Below are positions 51,249 to 61,143 of a DNA stretch of 64,000 nt, piece by piece. Numbering within the stretch: position 1 is the stretch's first letter; every line of letters begins with the position of its first letter. The DNA lies in NCBI GenBank assembly GCA_905221605.1, contig CAJNDS010001101.1, positions 229,501 through 293,500 of the forward strand. The letters run 5' to 3'. Both the position numbers and the translations under genes were made by a program. The notes under the pieces were generated by a model that was not told the origin of the DNA, ran no database searches, and saw only the letters and a program-made list of their open reading frames with translations. Source of the stretch: Symbiodinium natans (taxonomy: Eukaryota > Sar > Dinophyceae > Suessiales > Symbiodiniaceae).

Positions 51249-52030
51249 ATTCCTAGGAACTCTTTCTGGGAATCTTCGATTTGAATCTTCAATGGGTGGC
51301 CCGTTTCAAATTGAAACGGCCCGTTTCAATTTGAAACGGGCCCAAACCGAAGATTGAAGATCGAAGATTCCCAGGAACTCTTTCTGGGAATCTTCGATTT
51401 GAATCTTCAATGGGTGGCCCGTTTCAAATTGAAACGGCCCGTTTCAATTTGAAACGGGCCCAAAACCGAAGATTGAAGATTGAAGATTCCCAGGAACTCT
51501 TTCTGGGAATCTTCGATTTGAATCTTCAATGGGTGGCGCGTTTCAAATTGAAACGGCCCGTTTCAATTTGAAACGGGCCCCAAACCGAAGATTGAAGATT
51601 GAAGATTCCCAGGAACTCTTTCTGGGAATCTTCGATTTGAATCTTCAACGGCTGGCCCGATTTAAATTGAATCGGCCCGTTGCAATTTGAATCGGGCCAC
51701 CCATTGAAGATTCAAATCAAAGATTCCCAGAAAGAGTTCCTGGGAATCTTCAATCTTCAATCTTCGGTTTGGGGCCCGTTTCAAATTGAAACGGGCCATT
51801 TCAATTTGAAACGGGCCACCCATTGAAGATTCAAATCGAAGATTCCCAGAAAGAGTTCCTGGGAATCTTCAATCTTCAATCTTCGGTTTGGGCCCGTTTC
51901 AAATTGAAACGGGCCGTTTCAATTTGAAACGGGCCACCCATTGAAGATTCAAATCGAAGATTCCCAGAAAGAGTTCCTGGGAATCTTCAAGCCCATTCCA
52001 AATTGAAACGGGCCTTTTCAATTTGAATCG
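51249..52030. repeat. Nested palindromic satellite arranged as one large inverted repeat
   Basis: A unit of about 118 bp starting ATTCCCAGGAACTCTTTCTG is repeated four times forward (about 51251, 51368, 51486, 51605); after a centre near 51670 come about three copies in reverse (to about 52030). Each unit holds smaller palindromes: GATTCCCAG with CTGGGAATC, and the pair CCGTTTCAAATTGAAACGG and CCCGTTTCAATTTGAAACGG, mirror images of each other. Copies are nearly identical, so the array is young or homogenised. Confidence 0.9.
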
Positions 52031-52119
52031 GCTGTATGTGCGAAACGTACCACGTGCCACATATCACTCTTATAGTAGTATAAAAGGTAATAAAATGGTA
52101 GTTTCTTTTTTTGGGGAGG

Positions 52120-52240
52120 GGTACCATATATATATATATGCATATGTATATCTATGTTCATTTATAACTATATTTATATTTATATCTACTTATATTTGTA
52201 TTATATATTTACATTATATAATTATATTGTCATTTGGGAG
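52120..52240. repeat. AT-rich simple sequence
   Basis: TATATATATG and TTTATATTTATATC runs. Confidence 0.8.
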
Positions 52241-52269
52241 TGGGTCAAAATTCGGGTTGTCGCGGGGGG

Positions 52270-52800
52270 TCCCCCACCCCCTCTGTTACAAGCCTTGTCG
52301 CGGGCAGGTTGTTTCATATGTTTGTCGCGCCGTTACTTTGAACCCAATTTTCTTAGTTGGGTTTTGTAAGGGTTTAGGGTAAAGGGCTTAGGTTTAGGGT
52401 TGGGGGTTTCGGATGAAGGGTTTAGGGACCGCAGGGATTTTACCGGAGAGCCATTAAACCCTGAACCCTGTAAATATAAACCCTGGGCTTCTCGTTCAAG
52501 GTTGTCCTACGGATGGGCACCTGCTGGCTCGAGCAGTCGCGCGGGTTGTCGCGGGTATGTCGCGCCCTGTCGCAGGCCTTGTCGCGGACGCGGACTGAGA
52601 GTGAAAGTTGCTGCAGACACGCATCAAGGTCGCATCGAGATTGGCAATGAGAAAATTCAATGGTATTGCTGTCTTGTCGGGGGGGGGGGGGTTGTAGCCT
52701 TGTCGCGGGGGGGGTTGTCGCGGACACGGCCCGTCTGTTACAAACCTTTGTCGCGGAGGGACCCCCCGGCGCCTGTTACAAGCCCAGAAAAAAACTCACT
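52270..52800. repeat. TTGTCGCGG and GTTACAAGCC motif cluster
   Basis: TTGTCGCGG or a close variant occurs at least nine times, in spaced groups; CTGTTACAAGCC or ACAAACC precedes it at 52282, 52735 and 52770. Telomere-type text (52370-52430) interrupts the cluster. Not coding as far as I can see. Confidence 0.65.
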
Positions 52801-52822
52801 CCCATTTATATGATTTTTTCCC

Positions 52823-52930
52823 TAAAGGGGCCGTGTACCTATATAGTATATGCTTGGGCCTTAAAGGGGTTGCCATATAGTAGCTTTTAGGGCCCAAGTA
52901 TATAATATGCAGGTACGTGGACCCTCAGGG
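52823..52930. mobile_element. MITE-like palindrome, family F (copy 1)
   Basis: GTGTACCTATATAGTATATG with CTTGGGCC pairs with GGGCCCAAGTATATAATATG and CAGGTACGTGG. The centre reads AAAGGGGTTGCCATATAGTA. Reversed copy at 63915. Confidence 0.7.
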
Positions 52931-53445
52931 TACGTAGATGCTTATTATATCCGTAAACACGCAACCCCGAATCCAACAAACCAAAAACTTAAACCTAAAA
53001 CCCTGGAATATGCGACACAGAGCCAACAAGACCCACACGAATGGGGCCCCCCAAACTCTGAACCCTAACAGCCCTAACACTTTGGAGGTGCACCGGGGGA
53101 CTACGCATGTACAAAGTAGAGCTACAAGTGTCCCCGAACGGGAACCTACTTGGCCTAGACTCCAAAACGCCTAACCCCAAGCCTCTAAAAACCAAATTTA
53201 AACCTAAACCCTAAACCCTAAACCCTGAACCCTGAACCCTGCTCCGAGCTGCTGCAGCCGGGACAGCGCCGGCCGCTGCACCAGCGAACCCAATGCCAGC
53301 TCGGACAGCGCGGTGGACAAAGGCAGGCAGGACCTAGGGTTTAGGGTTTAGGGTTTAGGGTTTAGGGTTTAGGGTTTAGGATTTAGGGTTTAGGATTTAG
53401 GGTTTAGGGTTTAGGGTTTAGGGTTTAGGGTGCGGTCACGTCGAG
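52931..53445. other. Spacer and a TTTAGGG block
   Basis: 52931-53200 is unique. CCCTAAA at 53204-53240; TTTAGGG with TTTAGGA variants at 53335-53430. Confidence 0.6.
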
Positions 53446-53660
53446 ACCCAAAGAGCCCAATGCCCCTTCACTTAAGGAAATTACCTTATCAATCATACTA
53501 AGGATCCCTGTATTGGGAGGTTCCCCCTTATACTAACAGTCCTGAATAGGTGGATTATAGTATCCCTTGTTGAAATCCCTGTCATATCAAGGACTGTTAG
53601 TATAAGGGGGAACATCCCAACCCATATTATAGCTTAAGGCATATCCCGGCTGGTTGCAGG
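53446..53660. mobile_element. Family A MITE with a family B MITE inside it
   Basis: ACCCAAAGAGCCCAATGCCC opens family A; its interior ATACTAAGGATCCCTGTA is broken at about 53517 by TTGGGAGGTTCCCCCTTATA and the mirrored TATAAGGGGGAACATCCCAA ending 53622; diverged family A text follows (CATATTATAGCTTAAGGCAT). Confidence 0.8.
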
Positions 53661-54256
53661 TTCTCCCTAGAATGGCAGTGAGAGGTCTGCACCACTGGCA
53701 TGGGTCTGTCTACGCACGTGTCTGACATGCGATGCTTAGGGCTCTAGTGTCGAGGGCGTCGGGCCGTTTAGAATTTGGGGTTTACGTGCATGAAAGGATG
53801 CAGAAGGATTCAAAAAAGCATTCCAGGACAAGACGTCCGAACCGTAAACCCTAAATCCTAACCCTAAACCCTGAACGCTAAACCCTGAACCCTCAACCCT
53901 CAACCCCAAACCCCGGCCTGATAATCAAGTTCACGGACAGACTCAGCATGGTCTGGCTGAAGTTGTTCAGCCCGATGTTCAGGGCCTGAGTTGGGACCCT
54001 CAAACTACTATTTAGGGTTTAGGGTTTAGGGTTTAGGGTTTAGGGTTTAGGGTTTAGGATATAGGGTTTAGGGTTTACGATTTAGGGTTTAGGGCACTCT
54101 TAAAGCCCAAGAAGATGGCTGTACCGAGAGGCAAAAGCAAGGCTGAAGCAGAGCACGGCGCACCATTCTTTCGCGCTGGTGAGACGCCTCACCTGAAGGA
54201 CATGGGTTTAGGGTTTAGGGTCTAGGGTTTAGGGTTTAGGGTTTAGGGTTTAGGGA
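53661..54256. repeat. Telomere-type blocks with spacers
   Basis: CCCTAAA/CCCTGAA at 53836-53920; TTTAGGG at 54010-54090 and 54205-54255. Confidence 0.8.
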
Positions 54257-54370
54257 CATGGGGGTTCACGAAAAGAGGGGGCTCCTAAAATAGACAGCCG
54301 GCAAGTAGAATCCCCCTTATAAAGCAGGACCCCAAAAAGGTACCCCTGATCTCGGAAACCCCACATGGGG
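54257..54370. mobile_element. MITE-like palindrome, family E (copy)
   Basis: CATGGGGGTTCACGAAAAGA left, ATCTCGGAAACCCCACATGG right, with CCCTTATAAAGCAGGACCCC inside. Confidence 0.65.
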
Positions 54371-54409
54371 TTGTATAAAAACCCCGTTATAAATCTATTC
54401 ATCCGTTCT

Positions 54410-54790
54410 AGGGTTATCGATTTTCTTGTTGATGATCGTTTTACAGGGTTTTGTGGAACAACCGACAACTTCATGCCTTAGAACCGATATTTTCGTTGAT
54501 TGTAGTACAAGCTTAGTACGCAGTACTGGAAACGCCGTCCCCGTGAGCCGGCAGGATTTTCGTTGATTTGAAGTACAAGCTTAGTACTGGAACCGCCGTC
54601 CCCGTGAGCCGGCAGGATTTTCGTTGATTTGTAGTACAAGCTTAGTACTGGAACCGCCGTCCCCGTGAGCCGGCTGGATTTTCGTTGATTTGTAGTACAA
54701 GCTTAGTACTGGTGTCGCCTGCCTGCCGCGATGCAGCAATCAGGACGTTTTATAACCTTATCGTTTTTCTTGATTATCGTTTTACGAGTC
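54410..54790. repeat. 60-67 bp minisatellite with similar flanks
   Basis: Four copies of a unit starting TTTTCGTTGATTTGTAGTAC (about 54491, 54558, 54618, 54680) and containing AAGCTTAGTACTGG and CCGTCCCCGTGAGCCGGC. TTATCGATTTTCTTGTTGAT before and TTATCGTTTTTCTTGATTAT after make a direct-repeat bracket, each followed by ATCGTTTTAC. Confidence 0.85.
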
Positions 54791-55206
54791 AGGGGCACTG
54801 CCCCAAACGCTTAGGGCAGCTCCTTTCATAAATTGAATGCGCGGGGTTTTGATACAGCCCCACATTGAAATGGGGGCTTTCGGGCCTCGGGTTAATAGTA
54901 GGGTCTAGCAGGGCTTAGGGTTTAGGGTTTAGGGTTTAGGGTTTCGGGTTTAGGGTTTAGGCTCCCTCTTTTTGGCAGCCACTGAATCCAACCAGGGCCT
55001 AGGAGGCAGGCGGGGATTCGGGTTTAGATGTTTCGAAGCCTGCAAGCCTTTCGCTTCTCAGCGCAACGTCAACCCTAAGCCCTAAACCCTGACCCCCAAA
55101 CCCAGAAAGCGCTCCCGCCGTGCAAGGCCACCATATGCCTAACTCTAAACCCTAATGTAGGGGCCTTAATAATTGGAACAAACAGGGTTCGGGGGGGGGG
55201 GGGGGG
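54791..55206. other. Spacer with TTTAGGG block and poly-G
   Basis: TTTAGGG at 54910-54965; G18 at about 55190-55207; unique elsewhere. Confidence 0.55.
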
Positions 55207-55262
55207 GTATTATAGTACAATTACAAAGGGACCATAAGGGAAGACCATTAGTAGTTATTCCT
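55207..55262. repeat. Dispersed repeat, family J (copy 2)
   Basis: TACAATTACAAAGGGACCAT followed by AGTAGTTATTCCTGAGCC parallels 25743-25797. Confidence 0.5.
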
Positions 55263-55395
55263 GAGCCTACAACCCTAATTGTGAACAAGCGCCTCGTAGG
55301 TCAGACCGACGAGCTTCCCAGCAGATAGGAAGAAACAGAACGCAGCAAAGGCCACGAGCTGTTGAATGGCCTTGGTAGCCCAGCAACTATTCTGC

Positions 55396-55502
55396 TAGTT
55401 CACGATACTAGGGGTGCCCCTTTTTGGGGTCCCTATTATAAGGGGAATCCTACTATTTGGGGATCTGTATTAAGGGGCCCCTTATTCTCGTAAACCCCCC
55501 CA
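55396..55502. mobile_element. MITE-like palindrome, family E (copy)
   Basis: CACGATACTAGGGGTGCCCC left, GGGGCCCCTTATTCTCGTAA right; interior CCCTATTATAAGGGGAATCC. Confidence 0.55.
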
Positions 55503-55550
55503 ATTTGAGAGTTTACTGTTCTGAAGGAACCTAGAACCCAAGAAGGCAGA

Positions 55551-55615
55551 GGGTTTAGGGTTTAGGGTTTAGGGTTTAGGGTTTAGGGTTTAGGGTTTAG
55601 GGTTTAGGGTTTAGG
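55551..55615 (+). repeat. TTTAGGG block
   Basis: Nine pure units. Confidence 0.92.
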
Positions 55616-55984
55616 AAGGGCACCGCTGGGCCGCCAAGTGGCAGTCATCAGGAAGCCGATCGGAACGCCTTGTAACCCATTCCTCATTCTGTTCTCAGGA
55701 GCCCCCCCCGCGTGGATACACGGAAGAAAAATCGTGACTATGATGGTTATACTTGCTATACTTCTGATACCAAAAACAAGCCCAACGCCCCTTAATGAAG
55801 GAATATACCTGAGATCAGATTAAAGATTCTTAACATGATTTAGGGTATATGCCATAAACCCTAAACCCTTAAACCCTGGGCCTAGACCCTAAACCCTAAC
55901 CCCTAAACCCAAAACTGGTCGGGTGTCTCCTGGTCCACCATCATCTGAGAGAGAACCGCCTTGACGTAGCGGTTCCTTTAAAAT
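55616..55984. other. Unique spacer, family A fragment and CCCTAAA units
   Basis: 55783-55852 (CCCCTTAATGAAGGAATATA and mirrored AGGGTATATGCC) is an incomplete family A copy whose right end is replaced by CCCTAAA units at 55855-55912. Confidence 0.5.
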
Positions 55985-56240
55985 TCGGGTTAGGGGTTTA
56001 GGGGTTTAGGGGTTTAGGGGTTTAGGGGTTTAGGGGTTTAGGGGTTTAGGTGTTTAGGGGTTTAGGGGTTTAGGGGTTTAGGGGTTTAGGGGTTTAGGGG
56101 TTTAGGGGTTTGGGGGTTTAGGGGTTTAGGGGTTTAGGGGTTTAGGGGTTTAGGGGTTTAGGGGTGTAGGGGTTTAGGGGTCTAGGGGTTTAGGGGTTTA
56201 GGGGTTAGGGGTTAGGGTTTAGGGGTTTAGGGGGTTTAGT
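55985..56240 (+). repeat. Eight-base TTTAGGGG array
   Basis: About 30 tandem TTTAGGGG units with very few substitutions (GTTTAGGT, GTGTAGGG, GTCTAGGG). The extra G is fixed throughout, unlike the heptamer arrays nearby. Confidence 0.95.
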
Positions 56241-56280
56241 GTAGCTGAACGGGATACTTGGGATTTTAAAGTACTTCCTA

Positions 56281-56420
56281 TATCCCAGAGAGCCCACTAT
56301 GCACCCCGTTTATGGGGAAGATACCTTAGACAAAATTAAGGTGTCCTGGAAAAAATCAGGATTCCTAGAAGTTTAAGGTATATTCCTTTGACAAGGGGTA
56401 TTGATGGGCTCTCTAGGATA
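56281..56420. mobile_element. MITE-like palindrome, family A (copy)
   Basis: TATCCCAGAGAGCCCACTAT left, ATGGGCTCTCTAGGATA right; the interior keeps AAGATACCTTAGAC and AAGGTATATTCC. Confidence 0.65.
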
Positions 56421-56630
56421 GCGACTTTGTAGCCCAAGAAAACACTTTTGGACCCAAAGCTGTATACAGGTGCAAGGTCTTGTCGGAATGAAGGTATCTG
56501 AATGTAGGGAAGCCGTAAACCCTAAACCCCAAACCCCAAACCCTAAACAGGAGTTTCAAGTTTGGGGTTTAAGGGTTTGGGGCGGTTTTTTAAGGTTGGT
56601 GCCTCCAGTCAGAGGGGGCCTCGGGGGCTT
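56421..56630. other. Spacer with CCCTAAA/CCCCAAA traces
   Basis: CCCTAAACCCCAAACC at 56518-56548; nothing else recognised. Confidence 0.45.
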
Positions 56631-56753
56631 TACACAAAGAGCCCAATACCCCTTAATTAAGGCATACGTTAAATCATATCAGGAATCCCTTTATACTTAT
56701 ACTTTGTAGATTCCCCCAAACCCTAAACCCTAAACCATTGGGCTCTTTGAGTG
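56631..56753. mobile_element. Family A MITE with telomere units in its right half
   Basis: CACAAAGAGCCCAATACCCC with TTAATTAAGG begins it; TTGGGCTCTTTGAGTGG ends it. 56715-56737 reads CCCAAACCCTAAACCCTAAA instead of the expected right arm. Confidence 0.65.
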
Positions 56754-57350
56754 GTTGGGGGCTAAAGCTTGGGGCCCAGGATTTCATGTTTGGGGCTCTC
56801 TCGTGTTTCGAATCTCCCAAATGCTCTGAACCACAAAGCAACGTTAGGGTTTAGGGTGTAGGGTTTAGGGTTCAGGAAATCCCTACCACCCCGACACATG
56901 CTGAAGGAAATCCCAAACCCCTTCATCAGGCCGGGAACATCCCCGTCTGTGCCCCGAAGAAGACAAGCAGGATCGGGAAGGTGCCACAACTTGCGCAGCA
57001 AGCCTCAGTTGGTCTTCAAGAGTAATTTCAATAATTAGGGGTTAAGGAGTTCGGGGCGCCACTTTATTCTTGGAGTTGGAGTTTGGATTTTCTGAAACGT
57101 GGGAGATGGGCCGAACAACAAATGACACTAAGAGAACTCCGACTGCTGCGTGCAACTGTTCGTAGACACCTGTGAATCTTTGGTCCCAAACTTCAGGGTT
57201 GTTTTTGACAACATTTTGTCAACAGAGCTGAAACAAAACCAACAACAAAGAAAATCCCGAGATGAACCCCGACAAGCCCGAAAGCCAAACCTCAGCCGTC
57301 TAGACCAGACCTGGGTGAGTAGGTTCCCCAGCAACTCCTGAATAATAACT
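56754..57350. other. Non-coding or unrecognised stretch
   Basis: TTTAGGGTGTAGGG trace at 56846-56875. Overlapping frames on both strands at 57128-57341 (63-68 codons) have no recognised features. Confidence 0.4.
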
Positions 57351-57444
57351 GGTTCTTAGTAGGGAATGAGGGAATGAGGTACCCTAGATTATCCCTTAAA
57401 GGGTACATATAGGGTCCTAATTCCCTCATTCCCTACTAAGAACC
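57351..57444. mobile_element. Single palindromic element with perfect arms
   Basis: GGTTCTTAGTAGGGAATGAG followed by GGAAT is the exact mirror of ATTCCCTCATTCCCTACTAA and GAACC. No sister copy noticed. Confidence 0.65.
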
Positions 57445-57552
57445 GGGGGGTTTAGTAAGGAACCCCCAAAACAAAGGACCTAGGTGAAGGCCCCAAGTGA
57501 AAGGGACAGGGGTCTCAGACACCGTGAAGCTTGGGACTTGAGTTTCGGGGTT

Positions 57553-57835
57553 GCCCCTAAACCCTAAACCCTAAACCCTAAACTACCCCAAATCCCAAAC
57601 CCCAAACCCCAAACCCCAAACCCTAAACCCTAAGGGTTGAGGAGCAGGTTCGGCGCTTCAAGAACTCGGGGTACAAGCTAACGTTGCATGGCATTGCCGG
57701 AAGGCGGAGGGATTGAGCCCGAACAGACGCTAAAGCATGGTTGGCCTGAACGTCTCATAGGGTTTAGGGTTTAGGGTTTTGAAGCTTAAAGTTTAGGGTT
57801 TAGGGTTTAGGGTTTAGGGTTTAGGGCAGTTATGA
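57553..57835. repeat. Opposed telomere-type blocks
   Basis: CCCTAAA/CCCCAAA at 57553-57640; TTTAGGG at 57760-57830, with unique DNA between. Confidence 0.85.
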
Positions 57836-57837
57836 TG

Positions 57838-58107
57838 CTCCAAACTGTTTCCTGCTCGTAAGGCAACGGTCTGGTCTAACTTCTGCCACAGGTGTTGCAG
57901 GGAAGCTCGCAACAAGTCTTCGGGCAACACAGCAGCCAGCAACTGTACAATGTTCACTAAATGGCCAAAGTTGTGACAAACCCCTCCGTTGCTCCATGAC
58001 GGATTCCCGCAAAGAAGCGCGAAGAGTCGCACAATCTTGCCAAGAAGGCGAGGGCGAGCTGAACTATACATAAAGTCTGAAGTCTGAAGCCTGGTGGGAC
58101 AGCACAC
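57838..58107 (-). CDS. Possible protein-coding exon or relic, unrecognised
   Basis: A minus-strand frame (open 57814-58107, 97 codons) has a more protein-like composition than its neighbours: LLGKIVRLFALLCGNPSW and IVQLLAAVLPEDLLRASLQH suggest amphipathic helices of a globular domain. Its C-terminal end, towards 57830, runs into TTTAGGG repeats, so the true end may be lost. No domain recognised. Chance openness cannot be excluded. Confidence 0.25.
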
Positions 58108-58802
58108 TGGCCGGAGTCATTCCGCCCGAAGCACACGAGCTCGCCAGAGGCTTTGAGCGCACCTCACTGGCGGAGGTTGAAACGGGGAGGGGAGAAGTCT
58201 ATCTTTACATATGCGTACACATGAGTATTCTGCATGTCTCTGTACATTGTGGTGTTAATGCGGTTAAACTCTTCGTATCGACCTACGCTTTCATGGTGCT
58301 GAATGTCCAACTGTGACCGCGTCGGCCTGAATTGAAGTCACGAAATGGCATGTTCAATGCTCCTTTCCCGTGTGGCTCCCTGCTGCGCAGGTTGCAAGTC
58401 ACCATTGAACTGCACGGAAAACTGGTTGACACTGGGCTGAAATCTCTCAGTTTCTTTGGATTTGCTTGGAAACTTTGGCTTCTCACCTTGGGGGTTTGGA
58501 GTTTAGGGTTTACGGAAACTCAAACCAGTTTCCGTTTGAAGAAATAAACATTCCGACGCTCGAGCCTTGAAACGATTTTCGGGTCTAGGGTGTAGTGCTT
58601 ACGGCTTTCAAACGGCTGTCCACGCACGGAAGGTTGAAGATTCCTGAGAACACGTCCAAGAATCTCTCATCTTCAATCAGCTTTGGGCAGGTGTCGGAAT
58701 CCCCAACTTACAAACCATTGAAAAAAACATCATGATCAAGTCAAGAATGTCGCAGAAAACCTTTCCGGAGATCTTCAATCTTCAGTCTTCGATTTGCGGG
58801 AA
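58108..58802. other. Unique stretch with traces of the nested satellite
   Basis: GAAGATTCCTGAGAACACG at 58634 and AGATCTTCAATCTTCAGTC at 58767 resemble parts of the satellite at 51249-52030. No gene recognised. Confidence 0.45.
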
Positions 58803-59445
58803 TTCAGATGCAGCATAACGCCCCCAATAATATACAAAACAGCTCTCTGCAGCAGACTGCTGGAGGACCCCCCACCAATAGGCAAAACAAATCTACATAG
58901 CGGAATTCCCCGTAAGCAAAACTATTCTGTGCAGTCAACCCGTGAGAAACTCAAGTCGGAAACTGAAATCTTCGAAAAATGTTGCAAACTCATGAAAAAC
59001 AAGACTTGATCAGGTAAATATGTTAAATATGTTCCGGTGTTTCGCAGAATACCCCGGCTAAGCTAAGCCGCTAAGCAATTTACCTCATCGAATCAACCGA
59101 TGAGCAAAGCGGTTCTATGGAGTAGAACTGCATGTTGTAGAACGTCCCAATATGCAAAGCAACTGTAAATGCACTGGTAGGAATGAAGTGTCACAACAAG
59201 CAACATATGCGTGTGTAGTAGACCCCGAATCAGATCGCAGTACTTTCTGTAGTAGACGCCCCCGATATTCAAAACCAGTCTGTGTAAACGCCACAGTAAG
59301 CAAAGCACAAACACCCCCACTAGGGAATCTCGATTACGCAGCAGAACGAGCCCACCCCCCCCCCCCCACCCACCCCGCAGATTAAGTAGAATGCTGCAAT
59401 AAGCAAAAAATGGAACGCCCAACAAGCAAAACTATTCTGTCTGCT
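58803..59445. repeat. Degenerate array of AAGCAAAACTATTCTGT units
   Basis: Units of roughly 30-50 bases share AATAAGCAAAACNATTCTG and GTAGNAGA followed by CCCC: for example 58828, 58877, 58914, 59100, 59148, 59265, 59297, 59397 and 59425. AAGCAAAACTATTCTGT is identical at 58914 and 59425. The spacing is irregular, so this is not a CRISPR array. Confidence 0.65.
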
Positions 59446-59451
59446 ACAAGG

Positions 59452-59550
59452 GTTGAGGGTTTAGGGTTGAGAGTTTAGGGTTGAGGGTTTAGGGTTTTAG
59501 GGTTTAGGGTCGAGGGTTTAAGGTTTAGGGTTGAGGGTTGAGGGTTTATG
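59452..59550 (+). repeat. GGGTTGA/TTTAGGG mixed block
   Basis: TTTAGGG alternates with TTGAGGG in pairs, giving a 14-base higher-order unit. Confidence 0.85.
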
Positions 59551-60082
59551 GTTTGGGTACTCCCGGAAGCGGCACCTACGAAGTGGGGATTGTGTGTAAA
59601 TTGTGCCTTGGCTTGCGGACACTGGATACGGGGTTCCAAATTCAGGCACAGAATTCGACCAAGTCGACTTCGGACAATCGCAATCCGGTCACATAGCTAT
59701 TTTGATAGCAGTTGAGTTGGCTTTGTCCGTTACTTGTTGAAACTCCCAGTTTGAGGTCTGGGCAGACAACCCAACTTTGTTAACGGCTGGCCTCCCCATT
59801 TTCTCGTAGCCTTGTCAAGGGAATCGAAAGGCTGAAGCCTTTGCCGAGCAAAAACATTTTGCAACAGCTGGTTTCCCACTTTTCCTAGCCTGACGCCTGG
59901 CAGATTCAGAGGATTACGAAGGTGGGCAATGTGGCAAAAAACCTTCTGTTTTGCAGGAGTCGACGGGCGGGTGGGGTGCTTACTCGTCGCTTGGTCAAAC
60001 AGCTGGTGAACTAGTGAACACTGAAGTGCGAGATGCTGAGCCCTAAACCTTAGAACCTTGACCCCAACAAAAAAAGAAGCAG
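59551..60082. other. Unique stretch, possible decayed coding sequence on minus strand
   Basis: A minus-strand frame (59730-60140, 136 codons) shows no known domain; it lies downstream of the RCC1-like relic and could be its 3' flank. Nothing else recognised. Confidence 0.35.
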
Positions 60083-60800
60083 CTAGCCATCTAGCCCACA
60101 ACCCCTGAGCCCTAAATCCAAGCCCAAAGCAGCCAAACAATTACCCAGCACCCAAGGCGCAAGTGTGGGCGTAGCCTGCCGCGAATAATAGTCACGCATG
60201 ACCTGAAGCACCATGTCAGACTGACTCTTGCAGTATGAATTTAGAAGTTGAGACACAGTTCCGACAAGTAGTCCGTGGTCAGATGCATGTGCAGTGGATT
60301 GCGGAAACCCCCAATTGCCCGGCGTGTCGCACTGGCCGCGCTGGTTGCCGCCAAAACAGACCAACTGGTCATGCGTGGTAATTGCGCACGTGTGATGCTG
60401 GCCTGCAGCGACAGCTAGGACAGGACCAAGGCATGGCGGTACGTTGCAACTCGCAGGTGATCCAAGGCAGACGAGCTCTCCACTTGCCTGCAATGGTGTG
60501 GTAGAATCCTGCCGCAACTGCCACGACTCGCCCGAGATCTGCTGGCACATTGCACAGTCCGGTGTCATTACGCCCACAGTAGGAGAGCGCCCCAGACGCT
60601 GCCAAAAAGCAGGCGTGAGCAAGCCCGACGGCGACGCAAGATACCCGCCCGACCACGTTTGACGGGAAGTTGCCATCCACAATCGCGCCGAAACGAACGA
60701 GCTGCCCGCTGCGAGATATGGCGTATGTTGACCTGGATGTTGCAGCCACTGGGATCTGGCATTCCGAGAGATGCCGGTTACTGTTCACCAAGAGCTGCAA
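60083..60800 (-). pseudogene. RCC1-like repeat protein relic with a frameshift
   Basis: Two overlapping minus-strand frames (60369-60800 and 60083-60682) together spell about four repeats of 36-38 residues: VAVGLAHACFLAASGALSYC, CNVPADLGRVVAVAAGFYHT, then in the other frame ASGELVCLGS and VLAVAAGQHHTCAITTHDQL with VCFGGNQRGQCD. This is the RCC1 beta-propeller blade pattern, abundant in dinoflagellate predicted proteins. The frame breaks near 60494, where about five bases appear to be missing between HT and LQASGE. Intact RCC1 propellers have seven blades, so this is partial at both ends. Function: none expected; a parent protein would scaffold protein interactions. Confidence 0.65.
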
Positions 60801-61095
60801 AGACTGTTGGACATGTTGTAGGGCAATGGTTGATGCATGGACACCCAGCAGAGGTGATAAACGTCGAGGCCCAGAATGCGAGGACCCGGCCAGCCGTCCG
60901 GAATGCGCAAGCGCACAATCGCCATGGCAAACTCAGACTCTAGCTCACCCTTCCTTCAGGAATCAACCGGTATCCCTGAAAGTGCTTACTTGGAGGCATC
61001 GCGGAAACATGATTTCTCATTCAACGCGACGTCCGTCTTCCACCTGAGTGTGAAGTTGTGTTTAATTCCTTCCGTAAGCTGACCCCAGACCCTGG
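60801..61095. other. Unique spacer upstream of the RCC1-like relic
   Basis: May contain further decayed blades on the minus strand, but no convincing motif survives. Confidence 0.35.
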
Positions 61096-61111
61096 ACCCT
61101 AAACCCCAACC

Positions 61112-61143
<32 letters not shown>

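Noticed and set aside
58803-59445. CRISPR-like array
   Set aside because: Repeats are degenerate, spacing is irregular and the DNA is eukaryotic.
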